Assembly: GCF_003258595.1 (NCBI RefSeq)
Contig: NZ_QHHQ01000003.1
Span: 124,001 to 188,000 of the forward strand
Source of the DNA: Acuticoccus sediminis
GTDB taxonomy: Bacteria > Pseudomonadota > Alphaproteobacteria > Rhizobiales > Amorphaceae
Reading direction: 5' to 3'
DNA: 64,000 nucleotides
In this document: positions 8,597 to 16,831 of the stretch, piece after piece
Layout: every line of letters starts with the position of its first letter
How positions within the stretch are numbered: the first letter of the stretch is position 1
Position numbers and translations under genes: made by a program
Notes under the pieces: generated by a model
What the model was told of the DNA's origin: nothing
Seen by the model: only the letters and a program-made list of their open reading frames with translations
Databases searched by the model: none

Positions 8597-8835
8597 TCGC
8601 GCCCTCGTCGTCTCATGTCCCATCGAATGGCCGGCGAGGAGGGGCGCCGCCGCTCGGGGCGCCGCCGGTCGGAGCGCGTGGCGACGCGCATCCGCAACCG
8701 CTGCCGGCAACATGAGGGCAACCGGCCCGGATCTGGATTGGTTCCAAGTTTTTGTATTTGGGCAATCGAGCGGCGGACGGATGGCGACGTAAGGACGATC
8801 GCCGCGTCGATCTGACGGGAATGAGGCACAAAAAA

Positions 8836-8851
8836 GGGCGCCGAAGCGCCC
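8836..8851 (-). terminator. Rho-independent terminator of the stress operon
   Basis: Read on the minus strand: GGGCGC, TTCG loop, GCGCCC, then six T (8835-8830). A six-pair GC stem capped by the very stable UUCG tetraloop and followed by a T-run is a textbook intrinsic terminator. It starts 30 bases after the stop of the DUF3618 gene (8882) and defines the end of that minus-strand operon. Confidence 0.92.
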
Positions 8852-8881
8852 TTTCTCGTCACGATCGCGGAATGAGGCCGG

Positions 8882-10306
8882 TCAGACCTTCGCCTCCTGG
8901 CGCGCTGCCTTCCTGGCCGAATCGACCACGTGCTCGGCGCGCTCGGCGATGGTGTCGCTCCCCTCGCTGGGCAGGAGCCCCTCGTCCTTGGCGGTATTCT
9001 CGGCCGCCGAGAGGGAGGCTTCGGCGATGCGCTCGGCACGCTCGGCCTGTGACATCGCGTAGTCGTAGGCCTCGTCGCGCAGGTTGTCGCGGTAGGGGCC
9101 CACATACTCGTTCTCGACGCGGGTCGAGGGCAGCATCGCGCCGATGGCGGCACCGATGCCGACGCCGATGGCGGCGGCGAGGAGCGGCTCCTCGTGGATG
9201 AAGTCCATGGCGCCGCGGCGGGCCCGGCGGCCATAGTAGCGGGCCTGGTCGGCCGCGTCGTAGGCCGCGTCACGCGCCGAGTAGTAGGCGCTGGAGGCCG
9301 CGTCCGAGATGGCGTAGGCGCCGGACTTCAGCTGCGCGTTGGCGTAGTGCAGGCCGTGCAGGGCCTCGTCACGGGCGAAGCGCGCGTGGTCGTACAGCGT
9401 GTCGAGCACGGAGGTCGCGGTGTCGCCCGCGGCGTAGGCGCCGGCCTTCATCTGGTCCGAGGCATAGCGCAGGCCGTGGCGGGCCTCGTCGGCCGCGAAC
9501 TTCGCCTGGTCGTAGATGGCCGAGGCGGCATCCTTGGTGGTGTCGGACACCCGGTAGGCGCCGGCCTTGAGCTGCCCGGCGGCATACTCGGCGCCGTGCT
9601 TGGCCTCGTCGGCGGCATAGCGCGCCTGGTCATACACCGAGTGCCCGGCCGAGGCGGCCTTGGCCTTGGCCGAATAGGCGCCGGCCTTCAGCTGCGAGAC
9701 GGCGTACTCCGCGCCGTGCCGGGCCTCGTCCGCCGCATAGCGGGCGTGGTCGTAGGCGGTGACGCTGGCCGAATTCGCCGCATCGCGCGCCGAGTAGGCG
9801 CCGGCCTTGAGCTGGGCCACGGCATACTCGATGCCGTGCCGCGCCTCGTCCGCGGAGAAGCGCGCGTGGTCGTACGCGGTCTTGCCAGCGGCCCGGGCGT
9901 CGTCACGCAACGCGTACGCGCCGGACTTCAGCTGCGACATGGCGTAGTCCGCCCCGAGGCGCGCCTCGTCGGCCGCGTATCGCGCGCGGTCGTAGGCATG
10001 ACGGGTGGCGGCGCGCACGTCCGACGGTCCGGACGGATAACGGGGCGACTTCGGCTTGTTCTGGCTCATGAGGAGCCATGCGAGGCCGACACCCGTCAGC
10101 GCGATCGGCAGGGGGTTCTCTTTGATTTGACGACCGAGATTGCTCACGAATTCGCCTCCTTGGCCGCCTGCTGTCGTGAACGAGCGGGCGACACTGTCCA
10201 GAATGTGGGCGGTCGAGAGCTTGGCGCGCAGGGCGTCCAGGGTCTCCTCGACCTCATAGCGCTTGGCTTCCACCTCGCGCTCGATTTGCGTTGTGCTGCG
10301 GCTCAT
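8882..10306 (-). CDS. DUF3618 membrane-anchored protein with six 40-residue repeats
   Basis: A 474-aa protein. Residues 1-80 match DUF3618 (charged helix RYEVEETLDALRAKL, then a short membrane segment at 65-80). Residues 104-343 are six tandem repeats of 40 residues, built on YDxARxAADEARHGxxYAxxQLKAGAY plus a variable 12-residue linker. Then come a Tyr/Arg-rich stretch, an HEEPLLAAAIGVGIGAAIGAML glycine-zipper anchor like the ElaB/YqjD family, and a charged tail. The repeats should form amphipathic helices, as in LEA or apolipoprotein-like proteins that lie on membranes. Enzymatic function is unlikely. The ATG at 10306 overlaps the stop of the upstream holin-like gene (ATGA). It is the last gene of the stress operon. 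Confidence 0.85.
   Translation of the reverse strand: MSRSTTQIEREVEAKRYEVEETLDALRAKLSTAHILDSVARSFTTAGGQGGEFVSNLGRQIKENPLPIALTGVGLAWLLMSQNKPKSPRYPSGPSDVRAATRHAYDRARYAADEARLGADYAMSQLKSGAYALRDDARAAGKTAYDHARFSADEARHGIEYAVAQLKAGAYSARDAANSASVTAYDHARYAADEARHGAEYAVSQLKAGAYSAKAKAASAGHSVYDQARYAADEAKHGAEYAAGQLKAGAYRVSDTTKDAASAIYDQAKFAADEARHGLRYASDQMKAGAYAAGDTATSVLDTLYDHARFARDEALHGLHYANAQLKSGAYAISDAASSAYYSARDAAYDAADQARYYGRRARRGAMDFIHEEPLLAAAIGVGIGAAIGAMLPSTRVENEYVGPYRDNLRDEAYDYAMSQAERAERIAEASLSAAENTAKDEGLLPSEGSDTIAERAEHVVDSARKAARQEAKV
9278..9997 (-). repeat. Six tandem 120-bp coding repeats (40 aa each)
   Basis: Within the DUF3618 gene, residues 104-343 repeat with an exact 40-residue period: units begin at residues 104, 144, 184, 224, 264 and 304 with (A/V/I/L)YDxAR. 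The first 28 residues of each unit are strongly conserved (ADEA, Y, QLKAGAY or close variants) and the last 12 vary. The period is held at DNA level (120 bp) without indels, which suggests expansion by recombination followed by divergence. Copy number may differ between strains. Confidence 0.95.
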
Positions 10307-10791
10307 CGGATCTGTTCCCTCGCCAGTTCGGCGTCGCGCCGGACTTGCAGGGTCGTCCGGTCCGGTGCCAGATTTTCGACGTTCAGATCTGTGGTCCCAG
10401 AGCGGACGAGGAACGCACCGACGGCGGCGAACACGGCGCCGACGATGAGCGAAGCCCATCCTGTATTGGCAACGACGATGTCCGCCGAAGAGTTCTCCGC
10501 CGCGGACGATCCCAGCGCGGTGATGAGGTTCGCGACCGCCACCACCAGCGCCTGCGTCAGGACGATGAGCGAGACCAGCAGGACGATGGCCCCGGCGGCG
10601 ATCTTGCCGACCCCCATCTGGAGCTGGTTGATCTTGTCCTGCATCTCCGAGCGGATCAGCTCGCCTTCCTTGCGGAAGAGCTCCGATACGTCACGGAAAA
10701 GCTTGGTCAGGAGGTCCGGAAGCGAGCGCGTGTGCGCCAGGGCCTCGGCCATGGCGCTCGGCTCGTCCGGACGGTGGGATTGATAGGTCAT
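10303..10791 (-). CDS. Phage holin family protein (holin-X-like, DUF1469)
   Basis: A 162-aa small membrane protein. The N-terminal half is a charged amphipathic helix (LPDLLTKLFRDVSELFRKEG). Two membrane segments follow, near residues 64-90 and 108-130, and then a basic tail. This matches the putative actinobacterial holin-X family, which despite the name is a common chromosomal stress-associated membrane protein rather than a phage lysis gene. Its stop overlaps the DUF3618 start by four bases, and the NDI-like gene lies ten bases upstream, so the three are one operon. Confidence 0.85.
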   Translation of the reverse strand: MTYQSHRPDEPSAMAEALAHTRSLPDLLTKLFRDVSELFRKEGELIRSEMQDKINQLQMGVGKIAAGAIVLLVSLIVLTQALVVAVANLITALGSSAAENSSADIVVANTGWASLIVGAVFAAVGAFLVRSGTTDLNVENLAPDRTTLQVRRDAELAREQIR

Positions 10792-10801
10792 CGCGGGCGC
10801 C

Positions 10802-11326
10802 TCACTTGGGGGACGAGTTGGCGGGGGCCACCGGCGAGGCAGGACTGTAGCTCGGCGCGGGCCGGTATCCGGTCACCGGCGCCGGAGCCGCGACGGTATC
10901 GGCCCCCTCGGCCGGGCCGGTGGCGCGCAGGAAGCGGCCGACGGCCAGACCGGCGAGCACCGCACCGCCGACGAAGGCGGCCGGGTTGCGGCGGGCGAAG
11001 CCCTGCACCGAGCCCATAACGTCGTCGATGGAGGTGTGCGAGACCGTGTTGGCGATGTCCTCGAGGCTCGACGCCGCCTGCGAGACGAGGCGGGCGGCGA
11101 TGTCCTGATCGCGCTGGTTCAGCTCGTCCGAGGCGCGGCGGATGGCCGTCGCGAAGTCGGTCAGCCCGCCGGCAGCCGCGGCACGGCCGCGCTCGGCATA
11201 GGAATACGCGGTCCGCTGCGCCTCGTCGGCGGCCTCTTCGGCACTGCTCTTCAGCGTTTCGGACGCCTCGTGCAGCTTATCCTGCGCGGCATGCGTCTCC
11301 CGTTTGATATCGTCTTTGGTCGACAT
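10802..11326 (-). CDS. Nutrient-deprivation-induced-like membrane-anchored stress protein
   Basis: A 174-aa protein: charged coiled-coil-like helix at about 1-95 (ETLKSSAEEAADEAQRTAYS; NQRDQDIAARLVSQAASSLE), a glycine-zipper membrane anchor at about 114-134 (NPAAFVGGAVLAGLAVGRFL), and a Pro/Ala/Ser-rich tail. This architecture resembles proteins annotated in rhizobia as nutrient-deprivation-induced and the ElaB/DUF883 group. A likely role is membrane or ribosome association under stress, but the mechanism is not known. It lies 62 bases after the 24-aa peptide gene and is probably on the same EcfG-driven transcript. Confidence 0.75.
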   Translation of the reverse strand: MSTKDDIKRETHAAQDKLHEASETLKSSAEEAADEAQRTAYSYAERGRAAAAGGLTDFATAIRRASDELNQRDQDIAARLVSQAASSLEDIANTVSHTSIDDVMGSVQGFARRNPAAFVGGAVLAGLAVGRFLRATGPAEGADTVAAPAPVTGYRPAPSYSPASPVAPANSSPK

Positions 11327-11388
11327 GCGATATTCTCCTCGCTGTGCGTGCTTTTCGCCAAGAGAGACTGAGTTATGCCGGAACTATG

Positions 11389-11463
11389 TTACGCGAGACC
11401 CAGCAGGCTCAAGATAAAGAGGACGACAACGACCAAGCCGACAAGATAGATTAAGCTGTGCAC
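11389..11463 (-). CDS. 24-residue single-span membrane peptide
   Basis: A 25-codon frame, GTG to TAA, encoding a peptide that begins MHSLIYLVGLVVVVLF and ends SLLGLA. Almost the whole chain is one hydrophobic helix. The GTG is preceded by GGAGAGA at a good distance, and an EcfG-type promoter lies 47-72 bases upstream. Very short membrane peptides of this kind (one helix, ending LGL plus one residue) occur in rhizobial genomes but are often unannotated. It is the first gene of the stress operon. The function is unknown; a regulator of a larger membrane partner is an inference only. Confidence 0.7.
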   Translation of the reverse strand: MHSLIYLVGLVVVVLFILSLLGLA

Positions 11464-11780
11464 CGGCTCTCTCCTGATTCATTTGTTTTAGCAGCACTGT
11501 TCGTACCAGAACGTCCACCCGGCGCCGCCGGTTCCGAACGGTAAACTCCGTGCCATCAGCCAGCGGAGACACCAACCGAAGGCGAGAGCGCTGGCCACTG
11601 CTCTTGTTTCTGGAAGACCTGAACATACTAGATCGTTCCATGACGAGATGGTCATGGAAAGGCCCGCGCGAAAGGTCTGATCGTGCGAGAAGCGGCAATT
11701 TGCCGGTTGTTTCGCGGCCGCCCAGTCCCCCGGCGCTCGACGATGCCTCCGGACCGGCGATGGCGCCGGCCCGCGCGGCG
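11464..11780. other. 317-bp gap holding the stress-operon promoter
   Basis: The part at 11464-11535 holds the Shine-Dalgarno and EcfG promoter of the minus-strand stress operon. From 11536 to 11780 I see no convincing gene: frames on both strands are short, lack ribosome sites and show no family motif. It separates the stress operon from the end of the ABC exporter gene. Confidence 0.7.
11510..11535 (-). promoter_or_regulatory. EcfG general-stress-response promoter
   Basis: On the minus strand: GGAAC (11535-11531), 17 bases, CGTT (11513-11510). This matches exactly the GGAAC-N16/17-CGTT consensus of the alphaproteobacterial general-stress sigma factor EcfG. The -10 element is 47 bases before the GTG of the 24-aa peptide gene. 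No other gene lies between, so the promoter should drive the peptide, NDI-like, holin-X-like and DUF3618 genes as one unit. Confidence 0.85.
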
Positions 11781-13502
11781 CTATTCGGCGGCGAACTGCG
11801 TCTGGTGCAGCCGGCTGTAAAGGCCCCCGCGCGAGATGAGCTCGGCATGGCGACCCTCCTCGGCCACCCCGTCCGGCGTCACCACGACGATCTTGTCCGC
11901 GCCGCGGATGGTGGCGAGGCGGTGGGCGATGACGAGTGTGGTGCGCCCCTCCGAGAGGGCGGCGAGGGAGGCCTGGATCTGCCGCTCGGTCTCGGAGTCG
12001 AGCGCCGACGTCGCCTCGTCGAGGACCAGGATCGGCGGGTCCTTCAGGAAGATCCGCGCGATCGCGAGGCGCTGCTTCTGCCCGCCGGAGAGCTTCACGC
12101 CGCGCTCGCCGATCACCGTGTCGAGCCCGTCCGGCAGCGAGGCGACGAGATCCTCGATCCGCGCCGCGCGCACGGCGGCGACGATGTCCTCCTCGCTGGC
12201 GTCGAGGCGACCGTAGGCGACGTTCTGGCGGATGGTGCCGGCGAACAGGAAGACGTCCTGCTGCACGATGCCGATCTGCCGGCGCAGCGAGGCGATCGTC
12301 ATGTCGCGGATGTCCATCCCGTCGATCATGATGCGGCCCTGCTGCGGCTCGTAGAAGCGCGGCAGGAGCGAGCAGATCGTGGTCTTGCCCGCGCCGGACG
12401 GGCCGACGAACGCGACCGTCTCGCCCGCCCGGATCGAAAGGTCGATCCCCTTCAGCACGGGCAGCCCGGTGGCGTAGGCGAAATGGACGTTCTCGTAGGT
12501 GATGTCGCCCTTCAGCGCCTGCGCCTCCACGGCCTTCGGCCGGTCGACGATGTCCGGCTCGATCGCCAGCAGGTCGAGGTAGGAGCGGAAGCCGGCGATG
12601 CCCTTCGGGTACATCTCGAGGATCCGGTTGATCTTCTCGATCGGGCCGAAAAAGATCGTGATCAGCAGGAGGAACGAGACGAACCCGCCCGCCGTCAGCT
12701 CGCCCTTCAGGACGAACCACGTCCCCGTCACCATGACGACGAGCTGGATGAGGCGCAGCCCCAGGTAGGAGAGGGCCGAGTTCGCCGCCATCAGCCGGTA
12801 GGCCTGGAGCTTGGTGGTGCGGTACCTGGCGTTGTCCTCGGCGAAGAGGGCGGTCTCGTGCGCCTCGTTGGCGAAGGCCTGGACGACGCGCATCCCGCCG
12901 ATGTTCTCCTCCAGTCGCGCGTTGAAGGCGCCGACGCGGCGGAAGAGGGCGCGGAAGTTGGTCGTCATGCGCGTGCCGACCCACATCGTCAGCCAGCCGA
13001 TGACCGGCACGATCGCCCCGACGATCAGCGCCAGCTCCGCGTTGATCGTCAGCATCAGCAGGAAGGCGCCGAAGAAGGTCATGATCGCGAGGAAGACCTC
13101 CTCCGGCCCGTGGTGGGCGAGCTCGCCCACCTCCTCGAGGTCCTTCGTGACGCGCGCCGTGAGGTGGCCGGTCTTGGCGCTGTCGTAGAAGGAGAAGGAG
13201 AGCTTCTGGAGGTGGTCGAAGGCGCGGCGGCGCATCTCGGTCTCGATGTTGATGCCGAGCATGTGCCCCCAGTACGTCACGACCGCCATCATGACCGAGT
13301 TCATGACGTAGATCGCGAGGAGGGCGGCGGCCGCCGTGACGATCAGCGACCAGTTTCCCGCCGGGAGGAGATGGTCGATGAAGACCTTGATCGCCATCGG
13401 AAAGGCGAGCTCCAGCAGGCCGCACAGCACCGCACACCCGAAGTCGAGCGCAAAGAGACCTTTGAACGGCGCATAGTATGAGAAGAATTTGCGCAGGAGC
13501 AT
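11781..13502 (-). CDS. MsbA-like ABC exporter (fused permease-ATPase)
   Basis: A 573-aa half-transporter. Six membrane segments occupy residues about 15-300, with the coupling-helix region DLEEVGELAHHGPEE. The ATPase domain has Walker A GPSGAGKTT (367-375), the Q-loop in IGIVQQDVFLF, the signature LSGGQKQRL and Walker B ILVLDEATSALD. The homodimer probably flips lipids, LPS precursors or hydrophobic compounds across the inner membrane; the cargo is not decided by sequence. MLLRKFFSYYAP is the usual N-terminus; an ATG 39 bases upstream (13541) is possible and neither start has a strong ribosome site. The gene stands alone on this strand, divergent from the GFA gene. Confidence 0.9.
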   Translation of the reverse strand: MLLRKFFSYYAPFKGLFALDFGCAVLCGLLELAFPMAIKVFIDHLLPAGNWSLIVTAAAALLAIYVMNSVMMAVVTYWGHMLGINIETEMRRRAFDHLQKLSFSFYDSAKTGHLTARVTKDLEEVGELAHHGPEEVFLAIMTFFGAFLLMLTINAELALIVGAIVPVIGWLTMWVGTRMTTNFRALFRRVGAFNARLEENIGGMRVVQAFANEAHETALFAEDNARYRTTKLQAYRLMAANSALSYLGLRLIQLVVMVTGTWFVLKGELTAGGFVSFLLLITIFFGPIEKINRILEMYPKGIAGFRSYLDLLAIEPDIVDRPKAVEAQALKGDITYENVHFAYATGLPVLKGIDLSIRAGETVAFVGPSGAGKTTICSLLPRFYEPQQGRIMIDGMDIRDMTIASLRRQIGIVQQDVFLFAGTIRQNVAYGRLDASEEDIVAAVRAARIEDLVASLPDGLDTVIGERGVKLSGGQKQRLAIARIFLKDPPILVLDEATSALDSETERQIQASLAALSEGRTTLVIAHRLATIRGADKIVVVTPDGVAEEGRHAELISRGGLYSRLHQTQFAAE

Positions 13503-13629
13503 GGGGGAACCCGATCGCTGGCCCGAGCGTCGGGCGGTCATGTTCGTGTAGGCCCCATGACCGCGGCGGGCAACGCATCCAGGCGGGTCCGTTCATCCGC
13601 GGATCGCCTTTGAGTAGCGCAGGGAGGAC

Positions 13630-14022
13630 GTGACGTTGATCCGGACAGGACGATGCAACTGTGGCGCGGTGCGCCTGACGGTCGAGGGCGAGCCGAGCGA
13701 GGTGGGCCTGTGCCACTGCCGCACCTGCCAGCGCGAGACCGGCGGCCCCTACATGGCCTATGCCGTCTTCGGGCGCGACACGCTGAGGGTGGAGGGCGAG
13801 ACGGCGTCCTGGATCGAGACGACGGACCACCGCCATTTCTGCCCCGTTTGCGGCGCTCCGCTCTTCGCCACCATGGACGGCGACCCCACCGTCGAGGTGC
13901 GCCTCGGCTGCCTCGACGACACCGGCGGGCTCGATCCGAAGTTCGAGATCTGGGTCGGTCGACGCCTCCCGTGGGTCGCGCCGATCCCCGGCGCGAGCCA
14001 GCACGAGGGGAACTTGCCGTAA
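13630..14022 (+). CDS. GFA-family zinc protein (Gfa-like, CENP-V fold)
   Basis: A 130-aa protein of the glutathione-dependent formaldehyde-activating fold. Zinc-binding cysteines are spread in the family order: CNCG (9-11), CHCRTC (28-33), and HFCPVCGAPLF in the second half. Members bind two zinc ions; most have no proven activity on S-hydroxymethylglutathione. The GTG at 13630 has GGGAGGA only one base away; an in-frame TTG at 13636 sits seven bases away and may be the true start. It stands alone ahead of the SMP-30-like gene. Confidence 0.88.
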   Translation: MTLIRTGRCNCGAVRLTVEGEPSEVGLCHCRTCQRETGGPYMAYAVFGRDTLRVEGETASWIETTDHRHFCPVCGAPLFATMDGDPTVEVRLGCLDDTGGLDPKFEIWVGRRLPWVAPIPGASQHEGNLP

Positions 14023-14092
14023 GTATTACTTGCGCGTTGGCTTAGGCATCTGGCATCGAGCGGAAAAATCCACGCGGGGGAGGATCCGCCCT

Positions 14093-15007
14093 ATGCTCCA
14101 GAGCCATCTGGAAATCCTGGACGACGAGTTCCGCAAACTCGTCCTGGGCAATTGCGCGCTCGACAAGCTCTGGACCGGCGGTCGCTGGCTCGAGGGGCCG
14201 GCCTACTTCGCCGCGCATCGTTCGCTCGTGTTCTCCGACATCCCGAACAACCGGATGCTGCGCTTCGACGAGGCGACGGAGACGGTCGGCGTGTTCCGCA
14301 CGCCGTCGATGCACGCCAACGGCAACACCCGCGACCGCGATGGGCGCCTCGTCAGCTGCGAGCACTCCGGGCGGCGCGTCACCCGCACCGAGCACGACGG
14401 CACCATCACGATTCTCGCCGACCGCTACGACGGCAAGCGCTTCAACTCGCCCAACGACGTCGTCGTCCACGAGGACGGCTCGGTCTGGTTCACCGATCCG
14501 ACCTACGGGATCGACAAGGACTACGAGGGCGGGCGCGCGCCGGAGGAGATCGGCGGCAGCCACGTCTACCGCATCGATACCGCGACGGGCGCGGTGGCGG
14601 CCGTCGCGACGGACTTCGTGAAGCCGAACGGTCTCGCCTTCTCGCCGGACTACTCGATCCTCTACATCGCCGACACCGGCGTCAGCCACGTCAAGGACGG
14701 GCCGCGCCACATCCGCCGGTTCTCGGTGACGGACGGCAAGCTCTCCGGCGGCGAGATCTTCGCCACCTGCGAGTACGGCCTGTTCGACGGCTTCCGGCTG
14801 GACGAGCGCGGCAATCTCTGGTCCAGCGCCGGCGACGGGGTTCACTGCTACAACCCGGCCGGCACGCTGATCGGCAAGATCAAGGTGCCGGAAGTGGTCG
14901 CCAACGTCTGCTGGGGCACGCAGAAGCGCAACCGGCTCTATATCTGCGGCACCACATCGCTCTATGCGACCTACCTCGCCACCAACGGCATGCCGTACCC
15001 CGGCTGA
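14093..15007 (+). CDS. SMP-30/gluconolactonase-family hydrolase
   Basis: A 304-aa six-bladed beta-propeller of the SMP-30/gluconolactonase/LRE family. Visible family features are WLEGPAYF near residue 32, SDIPNNRMLR, NSPNDVVV, WFTDPTYGI, KPNGLAFSPD and LYIADTG. The conserved Glu, Asn and Asp residues bind the divalent metal of the active site. The enzymes open sugar-acid lactones such as gluconolactone or xylonolactone; the substrate here is not certain. The ATG at 14093 has GGGGGAGGA eight bases upstream; an upstream in-frame start at 14030 lacks one. No sugar dehydrogenase is adjacent. Confidence 0.9.
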   Translation: MLQSHLEILDDEFRKLVLGNCALDKLWTGGRWLEGPAYFAAHRSLVFSDIPNNRMLRFDEATETVGVFRTPSMHANGNTRDRDGRLVSCEHSGRRVTRTEHDGTITILADRYDGKRFNSPNDVVVHEDGSVWFTDPTYGIDKDYEGGRAPEEIGGSHVYRIDTATGAVAAVATDFVKPNGLAFSPDYSILYIADTGVSHVKDGPRHIRRFSVTDGKLSGGEIFATCEYGLFDGFRLDERGNLWSSAGDGVHCYNPAGTLIGKIKVPEVVANVCWGTQKRNRLYICGTTSLYATYLATNGMPYPG

Positions 15008-15028
15008 GCCGCAGGCCCGCGTGACCCG

Positions 15029-15056
15029 CCGCCCGGACGGAACCCGGTCCGGGCGG
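15029..15056. terminator. Ten-pair hairpin between convergent genes
   Basis: Perfect ten-base arms (CCGCCCGGAC at 15029-15038, GTCCGGGCGG at 15047-15056) with an eight-base loop. It lies between the convergent ends of the SMP-30-like gene (15007) and the TolC-like gene (15065). No T-run follows on either side, so it is either a Rho-assisted terminator or an RNA 3'-end stabiliser serving both genes. Confidence 0.6.
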
Positions 15057-15064
15057 CCCGACTG

Positions 15065-16738
15065 CTAGCTGCCGCTGGGCGTCCTGAACCCGGACCAGCG
15101 GTCCTTGGCCGCCACATAGTGCTCCTCGGGATCGTAGGCGGGGACGCCAAGGCCGAGCGCCGCCGGGTCCAGCTCGCCGATCTGCCGCAGCACCTGGAAG
15201 GCCGCGGCGTCGCGCTGGCGTTCCGCTCCGGCCCGCAGGATCTCGAGGCGGATGAGATCGCGCTGCGCGTCGAGGACGTCCACCGTGGTGCGCTGCCCGA
15301 CGCGCAGCTCCTCGAGCAGCCCGTTTACCGCCCGCCGCGCGACGCCGATGGAGGCGTCCGCCGCCGCGACCGACTGGCGGGACGACTGGTAGGCGCTCCA
15401 CGCGGAGGCGATGTCCGAACGCGTCCGGTTGCGCGCCAGGTCGACGTCCATCCGCGCGCCGCTGAGCGATTCCTTCGCCCGCCGCACCCGGGCCGCGACC
15501 GCGCCGCCCTGGTAGAGCGGCATGCTGAAATTGAGCCGCACCTCGGCCGATTCGGTGTGGTCGGCGGACGAGTCGCCCGCGTCGAGCCCGACGCGCCCGC
15601 TGACGCTCACGGACGGCAGGCTCTCGCCCTCGAGCGCGCGAACCTCGAAGTTCGCAGCGTCCACCGCGTGGAGGGCCTGGGCGATGTCGGGATTGCGCGC
15701 CAGCCCGGTCCGCACCGCGTCGGACATGCTCGCGGGCATCAGCTTCGTGACGTCGATGTCGAGCCGCAGCGTGCCGGGGTCGGTGTTGCTGTACTCGCGG
15801 AACCGGGCCTCGGCGGCGCGGGCGGCGGCGGCCTCGTCGAACAGCAGCGTCTGCGCCTCGCCGAGGCGGGCGATGGCCTGGTCGATGTCGGTGCGGGTGC
15901 CCTCGCCGTAGCGCAGCCGCGCCTCGGCGGCGGCGACCTGCTCGTGCAGGAAGGCGACTTCCTGCTCGCGCAGCGCTTCGCCCCGCCGGAAGCGCCGCAC
16001 GTCGAGGAATGCGTTCGCGGTCGCGAGGATCACGTCCTGCTGCGTCGCCTTGAGCCGCTCCCGCTCGGCATGGACGCCGGCTGTCGCCGACCGCGTCGCG
16101 TTGCGGGTTCGGAAGCCGCGGAAGAGGGGCTGCGTCACCTCCAGCGATACGGAGGCTGACAGCTCGTCGTCCGTCAGGCTGCCGGATCCCGACAGGGTCG
16201 GCACGTTGATGTCCCGTTCCGACTGCAGCCCCGCGCTGGCGCCGAGCGTCAAGGTTGGCCGGCCCGAGGAGCGGGCGATTGCAACGTCCTCGTCCGCGGC
16301 GCGCACGTCGGCGCGGGCGCGGTTGATGATCGAGTTGGTGAGGTAGGCCTCGCGGAAGGCGTCCGACAGGCGGTCGCTCTCGGGCGTCGCGTCGGGGAGG
16401 GGGCCGCGGTAGCGCGTGTCGGTCAGTGGATCGTCGCGCACCGGCGTGTCGTAGCGCACGCGCGGCTGGTCGATGTCGTCCGGCATCGGGTGGACGGTCA
16501 CGACGGTGCGCGCCTCGGTCAGCTCGGCCGAGGCGTCGGGCGGGGTGATGAGGGGCGTTTCGTGAAGCGACTGCGGGGCGACGAAGAACTGCGCGGTCGA
16601 CGCACCGGGGGCGGCCACCCGGCGGCTGAGGTCGGCGTGCTCGATGGCGCGGAACGCGTCGCCCGGGCCGGGACCGGCGGCGCGGGGCCCGCAGGACCCC
16701 AGGCCGATTGCGACGATCAAAAGAAGAATGACACGCAT
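15065..16738 (-). CDS. TolC-family outer-membrane channel of type I secretion
   Basis: A 557-aa outer-membrane efflux protein. The N-terminus is a lipoprotein-type signal (MRVILLLIVAIGLGSC, lipobox LGSC). It is followed by a Pro/Asp-rich linker of about 110 residues and two repeated helical OEP domains (FREAYLTNSIINRARADVRAA; LARNPDIAQALHAVDAANFE) with the beta-strand motifs PTLTLGASAG and PSVSVSGRVGL. Trimers form the channel-tunnel that meets the HlyD-type adaptor. It is downstream of the HlyD and ABC genes with the same orientation, 93 bases apart, so the three make a complete type I secretion system. The ATG has GAGGCGG before it. Confidence 0.92.
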   Translation of the reverse strand: MRVILLLIVAIGLGSCGPRAAGPGPGDAFRAIEHADLSRRVAAPGASTAQFFVAPQSLHETPLITPPDASAELTEARTVVTVHPMPDDIDQPRVRYDTPVRDDPLTDTRYRGPLPDATPESDRLSDAFREAYLTNSIINRARADVRAADEDVAIARSSGRPTLTLGASAGLQSERDINVPTLSGSGSLTDDELSASVSLEVTQPLFRGFRTRNATRSATAGVHAERERLKATQQDVILATANAFLDVRRFRRGEALREQEVAFLHEQVAAAEARLRYGEGTRTDIDQAIARLGEAQTLLFDEAAAARAAEARFREYSNTDPGTLRLDIDVTKLMPASMSDAVRTGLARNPDIAQALHAVDAANFEVRALEGESLPSVSVSGRVGLDAGDSSADHTESAEVRLNFSMPLYQGGAVAARVRRAKESLSGARMDVDLARNRTRSDIASAWSAYQSSRQSVAAADASIGVARRAVNGLLEELRVGQRTTVDVLDAQRDLIRLEILRAGAERQRDAAAFQVLRQIGELDPAALGLGVPAYDPEEHYVAAKDRWSGFRTPSGS

Positions 16739-16831
16739 GGAGCCGCCTCTGAAAAACGGCTCATTGATGAATTGTTAGGGTTAATGACTCGCTAATCCGC
16801 CCAGTCCGGGCCGCAGGTCCGGCCCTTGTCC

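Noticed and set aside
9194-10783. A 529-codon open frame on the plus strand antisense to the stress operon
   Set aside because: It mirrors the 40-aa repeats of the minus-strand gene, has no ribosome site, and crosses three well-supported genes. High GC keeps antisense frames open.
10303-10791. Holin-like gene as evidence of prophage
   Set aside because: No lysin, structural or integrase genes are near; the family is a common chromosomal stress protein and lies in an EcfG operon.
11488-14004. An 838-codon minus-strand frame over the ABC exporter
   Set aside because: Different frame from the MsbA-like gene, Arg/Pro/His-rich, no domain; a GC shadow.
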